NCBI GenBank assembly: GCA_902476475.1
Contig: CABSDO010000041.1
Span: 1-17,011 of the forward strand
Reading direction: 5' to 3'
DNA: 17,011 nucleotides
Origin: an uncultured Collinsella sp.
GTDB taxonomy: Bacteria > Actinomycetota > Coriobacteriia > Coriobacteriales > Coriobacteriaceae
Shown here piece after piece: positions 13,557 to 17,011 of this stretch (position 1 is the first letter of the stretch; each line of letters opens with the position of its first letter). The position numbers and the translations under genes were made by a program. Under the pieces are notes generated by a model that saw only the letters and a list, made by a program, of their open reading frames with translations, was not told the DNA's origin and searched no databases.

Positions 13557-16500
13557 CTAGATCACCGTCACTCTGCCCTGGTTACCCACAATGGCCTTGG
13601 CCTCGGCCAGCAGCGGAATCGAGCGCGCGTTGACCTTGGCAGGCACCTCGGCGCGCAGCACGCGCCCGTCCACCTGCTCGATAAAGATCTCCACGCGGTC
13701 GCCGCCCGGGTTAGCGGTGAGCACCGTGGCCAGGCGCGCCATATTGCCCTGACTAAAGCGGCTGTTGGGCACCATGACCTCAAACACCTTGGGCTTGTTG
13801 TTCTCCTCGTTGAGCTCCAGCGGCACGATCTCCTGCGCGATGATCTGGTCGCCGCGGTCCGAGCGCTCGAGCTTGCCCTTGATGCGCACAAAGGCGTCGG
13901 ACAGCTGCGCGCCGGTCTCGGGATCGACCTCGCCGTACAGGTATCCCTCGGCCTCTTTATAGGTCTTGGGAAACACGACGACGGTGGCCTCGCCTTCCAT
14001 GTCCTCGAGCTGCACGATGCCCATGGGGTCGCCGTTTTTGGTCACGCGCTTGGACACGCTCGAGACCATGCCGGCCCACCACAGCGCCTTGCCCTCGGGA
14101 ATCTCCTGGTTGATGGTACCGCCCGTGGGGTTTTGCACCTCGTAGCCGGTGTCGATCTGCGAGAACGAGAAGTCGCGCGCTTTGCTAAGTGCATACTCAA
14201 ACGGGCGCAGCGGGTGGTCCGAGACATAGATGCCCAGAACCTCCTTCTCCTGGCTCAGCTTAAGGTGGCGGTCCCACTCCTGGCCGTCCGGATCGGGTAC
14301 GCTCACCTCAAAGCCCGAGCCCTCAACGTCGCCAAACATGTCGAAGAACGACGTCTGGCCGCTCGCACGGTCCTTCTGGCGCTTCACGGCTGCATCGATG
14401 ATGTTCTCGGGGTTGTTCTTGTCCACAAAGTGCATCATCTGGCGACGCGGATACCCCGTGGAGTCAAAGGCGCCTGCCTTGATGAGCGATTCGATCACGC
14501 GACGGTTGGCCTGGCTCGAGTCCACGCGCTCGACAAAGTCGTGCAGCGTCTTAAACGGGCCGCCCGCCTCGCGCTCGGCGATAATCGCCTGCGCCACGCC
14601 GGTGCCCACGCCGCGGATGCCGGCCAAACCAAAGCGCACGCCTTCCTTGGTAGCCGTGAACTCGGTACCGGACTCGTTGACATCTGGCGAAAGCACGGGG
14701 ATGCCGTCATGACGGCACGCCGAGACGTAGTGCACAATCTTGTCGGTCTTGCCCGTATAGGACGTCAGAACGGCCGCCATGTACTCGTGCGGATAGTGCG
14801 CCTTGAGCCACGCCGTCTGCATAACCAGAATGGCGTAGCCGGCGGAGTGCGACTTGTTGAAGGCGTAAGATGCGAACTCAAGAACATCGTCCCAGATCTT
14901 CTGGGCGACCTCGCGCGTGTAGTTGTTCTTGATAGCGCCGTTCATCCAGTGGTCGTAGGTGGTCTCGTCCGAGCCATCCTCCCAGTGGAGCACCGTCGAC
15001 GTGAGCAGTTTGATCTTTTTCTTAGCCACGGGCTTACGGATACGCGAGTCCGATTCGCCCTTGGAGAAGCCGCACATCTCGACGGAGATGAGCATAACCT
15101 GCTCCTGGTAGACCATAGTGCCGTAGGTTTCGCCCAGGATGTCGTCCAGGCGGTCGTCATAGGAGACGGCCGGCTCCTTGCCGTTCATACGGTTGATGTA
15201 GGACGAGACCATGCCGGCGCCGAGCGGGCCCGGGCGGTACAGGGCGATCAATGCTACGACGTGCTTGTACTCGGTGGGCTTCATGTTCTTGATCGTGGCC
15301 GTCATGCCGGCGGACTCGACCTGGAAGACGCCGGCGGTGTGGCCGGAGCCCATGAGCTTAAAGATCTCGGGATCGTCAAAGGGGATCTCTTCCTCTTTGA
15401 TGTCGATGCCGAAGTTCTTCTTGATGTTTGCCTTGGCCTTGGAGATAACCGTCAGCGTGCGCAGGCCCAGGAAGTCCATCTTGAGCAGGCCCATGTCGGC
15501 GACGGTATGGCCCTCGTACTGGGTAATCTCGACGCCGCCCTTGGTGTCGAGCTTGGTGGGCACGTGCTCGTTGACGGGGTCACGGCAGATCAGAACGGCG
15601 CACGCGTGCACGCCCTCGCCACGGGTGAGGCCCTCGATCGAAAGCGCCGTGTCGATGATGCGGCGGGCGTCGTCGTCCTTTTTATAGGCCTCGGCAAAAT
15701 CGGGGTTAAACAGATCCTCTTTGCCGGGTTGTTTGTCGAGCACCTGCTTGAGCTTGACCTTGGGGTCGCTCGAAACCATCTTGGACAGGCGCTGGCCCAT
15801 GTAGACCGGGTAGTCCAGAACGCGCGCGGCGTCGTTGATGGCCTGCTTGGCCTTAATGGTCGAGTAGGTGATGACGTGGGTGACCTTCTCGGGGCCGTAG
15901 AGCTGGCGAACGTGCTCCACGACCTCGAGGCGCCGCTCATCGTCGAAGTCCATATCGATATCGGGCATCTCGGTACGCTCGGGCGAGAGGAATCGCTCGA
16001 ACATGAGGCCGTTCTCGAGGGGATCGAAGGTGGTGATGTCCATGGCGTAGGCCACGATGGCGCCGGCGGCGCTGCCACGGCCCGGGCCCACGCCGATGCC
16101 GTTCTGCTTGGCCCAGCGTACGTATTCGGCCACGATGAGGAAGTACGCGGCGAAGCCCTTGTCGCAGATGACCTTGTATTCGAATTCGAAGCGCTCTTTC
16201 ACGGAGATGCCGTTTATGACCCTGGTCTCCCAGTCCTCTCCATAGCGCTTGGCGAGGCCTTCCTCGCACTCGCGACGGAACTGGCTCTCGTGCGTCTCAC
16301 CGGGGTCTAGCAACGGGTAGCGCGGGAGGATGATCTTTCCCCACTCGAGCTGGACGTCGCATTTCTCGGCAATCTCGATCGTGTTGTCGCATGCCTCCGG
16401 GCAGTACGGGAAGAGTGCGCGCATCTCCTCCTCGGTCTTCATGTAGAACTCGCTGCCATGCATGCGCATGCGGTTGGGGTCGTCTACCTTGGAGTTCATG

Positions 16501-17011
16501 CCGATGCACATCATGATGTCCTGCACCGGAGCATCCTCGCGCGTGAGGTAATGGAAGTCGTTGGTAGCGATGACCTTGACGCCCACCTGCTTGGCGATGT
16601 CGATGAGCTGCCGGGAAAGCTGCTCGTCGGTAAGGCCTCGGTCGGTGGTGATGCCGTGGTCTTGGATCTCGATGTAGAAGTTCCCCGGCTCAAAGGTATC
16701 GCGGAAGGTTTCCGCCCACCGGATGGCCTCGTCGAGCTGGTTGCGATCGATGCACTTGGGGATGATGCCCGCGATGCATGCCGAGGTGGCGATGAGTCCC
16801 TCGCGATGGCGGCGCAGATTGTCGAGAGTCACACGGGGCTTGTAGTAGAAGCCCTGCGTTGCGGCCTCGGAGACCGTCTGCATGAGGTTCACGTAGCCGG
16901 TCTCGTTCCGGGCAATGAGGATCATATGGTAGAGCTCGGGCTTGCGGTCGCGCGAAAGCGTCTCGTCTGGGGTGAAATAGACCTCGCAGCCGAAGATGGG
17001 CTTGATGACCG
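13557..17011 (-). CDS. dnaE: DNA polymerase III alpha subunit (5' end outside the window)
   Basis: The catalytic subunit of the replicative polymerase. 1150 residues are visible and the reading frame stays open to the window edge, so the apparent ATG at 16925 is internal. The first visible residues (VIKPIFGCEVYFTP) belong to the PHP domain, and about 50-60 N-terminal residues are missing. The PHP domain continues through IEIQDHG and IATNDFHYL. The palm follows with GRGSAAGAIVAYA and the catalytic aspartates in PDIDMDFDDERR (about 15930-15966), plus the third in MDFLGLRTLT. Then come a finger region with GESDSRIRKPVAKKK, a helix-hairpin-helix (FGLAGIRGVG), and an OB fold (WWAGMVSSVSKRV to VVVFPKTY). 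The segment after PVAKKK (KLLTSTVLHW, DETTYDHWMN) is, from memory, typical of coriobacterial DnaE. No frameshift is seen. Confidence 0.97.
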   Translation of the reverse strand, partial: VIKPIFGCEVYFTPDETLSRDRKPELYHMILIARNETGYVNLMQTVSEAATQGFYYKPRVTLDNLRRHREGLIATSACIAGIIPKCIDRNQLDEAIRWAETFRDTFEPGNFYIEIQDHGITTDRGLTDEQLSRQLIDIAKQVGVKVIATNDFHYLTREDAPVQDIMMCIGMNSKVDDPNRMRMHGSEFYMKTEEEMRALFPYCPEACDNTIEIAEKCDVQLEWGKIILPRYPLLDPGETHESQFRRECEEGLAKRYGEDWETRVINGISVKERFEFEYKVICDKGFAAYFLIVAEYVRWAKQNGIGVGPGRGSAAGAIVAYAMDITTFDPLENGLMFERFLSPERTEMPDIDMDFDDERRLEVVEHVRQLYGPEKVTHVITYSTIKAKQAINDAARVLDYPVYMGQRLSKMVSSDPKVKLKQVLDKQPGKEDLFNPDFAEAYKKDDDARRIIDTALSIEGLTRGEGVHACAVLICRDPVNEHVPTKLDTKGGVEITQYEGHTVADMGLLKMDFLGLRTLTVISKAKANIKKNFGIDIKEEEIPFDDPEIFKLMGSGHTAGVFQVESAGMTATIKNMKPTEYKHVVALIALYRPGPLGAGMVSSYINRMNGKEPAVSYDDRLDDILGETYGTMVYQEQVMLISVEMCGFSKGESDSRIRKPVAKKKIKLLTSTVLHWEDGSDETTYDHWMNGAIKNNYTREVAQKIWDDVLEFASYAFNKSHSAGYAILVMQTAWLKAHYPHEYMAAVLTSYTGKTDKIVHYVSACRHDGIPVLSPDVNESGTEFTATKEGVRFGLAGIRGVGTGVAQAIIAEREAGGPFKTLHDFVERVDSSQANRRVIESLIKAGAFDSTGYPRRQMMHFVDKNNPENIIDAAVKRQKDRASGQTSFFDMFGDVEGSGFEVSVPDPDGQEWDRHLKLSQEKEVLGIYVSDHPLRPFEYALSKARDFSFSQIDTGYEVQNPTGGTINQEIPEGKALWWAGMVSSVSKRVTKNGDPMGIVQLEDMEGEATVVVFPKTYKEAEGYLYGEVDPETGAQLSDAFVRIKGKLERSDRGDQIIAQEIVPLELNEENNKPKVFEVMVPNSRFSQGNMARLATVLTANPGGDRVEIFIEQVDGRVLRAEVPAKVNARSIPLLAEAKAIVGNQGRVTVI

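Noticed and set aside
13425..16310. A 961-codon open frame on the plus strand opposite dnaE
   Set aside because: It is antisense to a clear DnaE protein and starts inside the palindromic repeat. Long antisense open frames are expected where GC-rich codon bias removes stops, and its translation has no recognisable domains.

Overview
The window looks like a chromosomal core segment of a GC-rich anaerobic actinobacterium of the class Coriobacteriia, most likely a Collinsella-type gut organism. This is inference. It rests on the GC-rich third codon positions, the sequence character of the DnaE and RuvB proteins, and the pairing of anaerobe genes: formate-tetrahydrofolate ligase and a desulfoferrodoxin-type superoxide reductase.

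Nearly everything is on the minus strand, so transcription runs from high to low coordinates. In that order the window holds: dnaE (replicative DNA polymerase III alpha; its 5' end lies outside the window), a 129-bp perfect-palindrome element, a SWIM/SNF2 helicase, a desulfoferrodoxin, a large glutamine-dependent NAD synthetase homologue that has lost its recognisable catalytic residues, a 98-bp nested palindrome, ruvC-ruvA-ruvB behind a LexA-type SOS box, fhs with a strong intrinsic terminator, and a membrane protein with an N-terminal zinc ribbon and a DUF3298-like C-terminus. Beyond these lie a 140-bp nested palindrome, one small plus-strand gene for a four-cysteine protein (194-430), and the first 18 codons of a divergent minus-strand gene at the left edge.

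DNA maintenance is the main theme: dnaE, the SNF2 helicase and ruvCAB. The three ruv genes overlap by one base at each junction and form a coupled operon that is probably induced by DNA damage. Fhs feeds one-carbon metabolism and the superoxide reductase protects oxygen-sensitive enzymes. They appear to be separate transcription units, because intrinsic terminators follow dfx and fhs.

I see no phage, transposase, CRISPR array, tRNA, rRNA or defence island. The points most worth a second look are the apparent NAD synthetase pseudoenzyme (7291-9276), a three-segment attenuator-like leader before the zinc-ribbon gene (2873-2940), three nested palindromic intergenic elements, the desulfoferrodoxin without its rubredoxin-like iron centre, and a possible hairpin over the fhs ribosome binding site.
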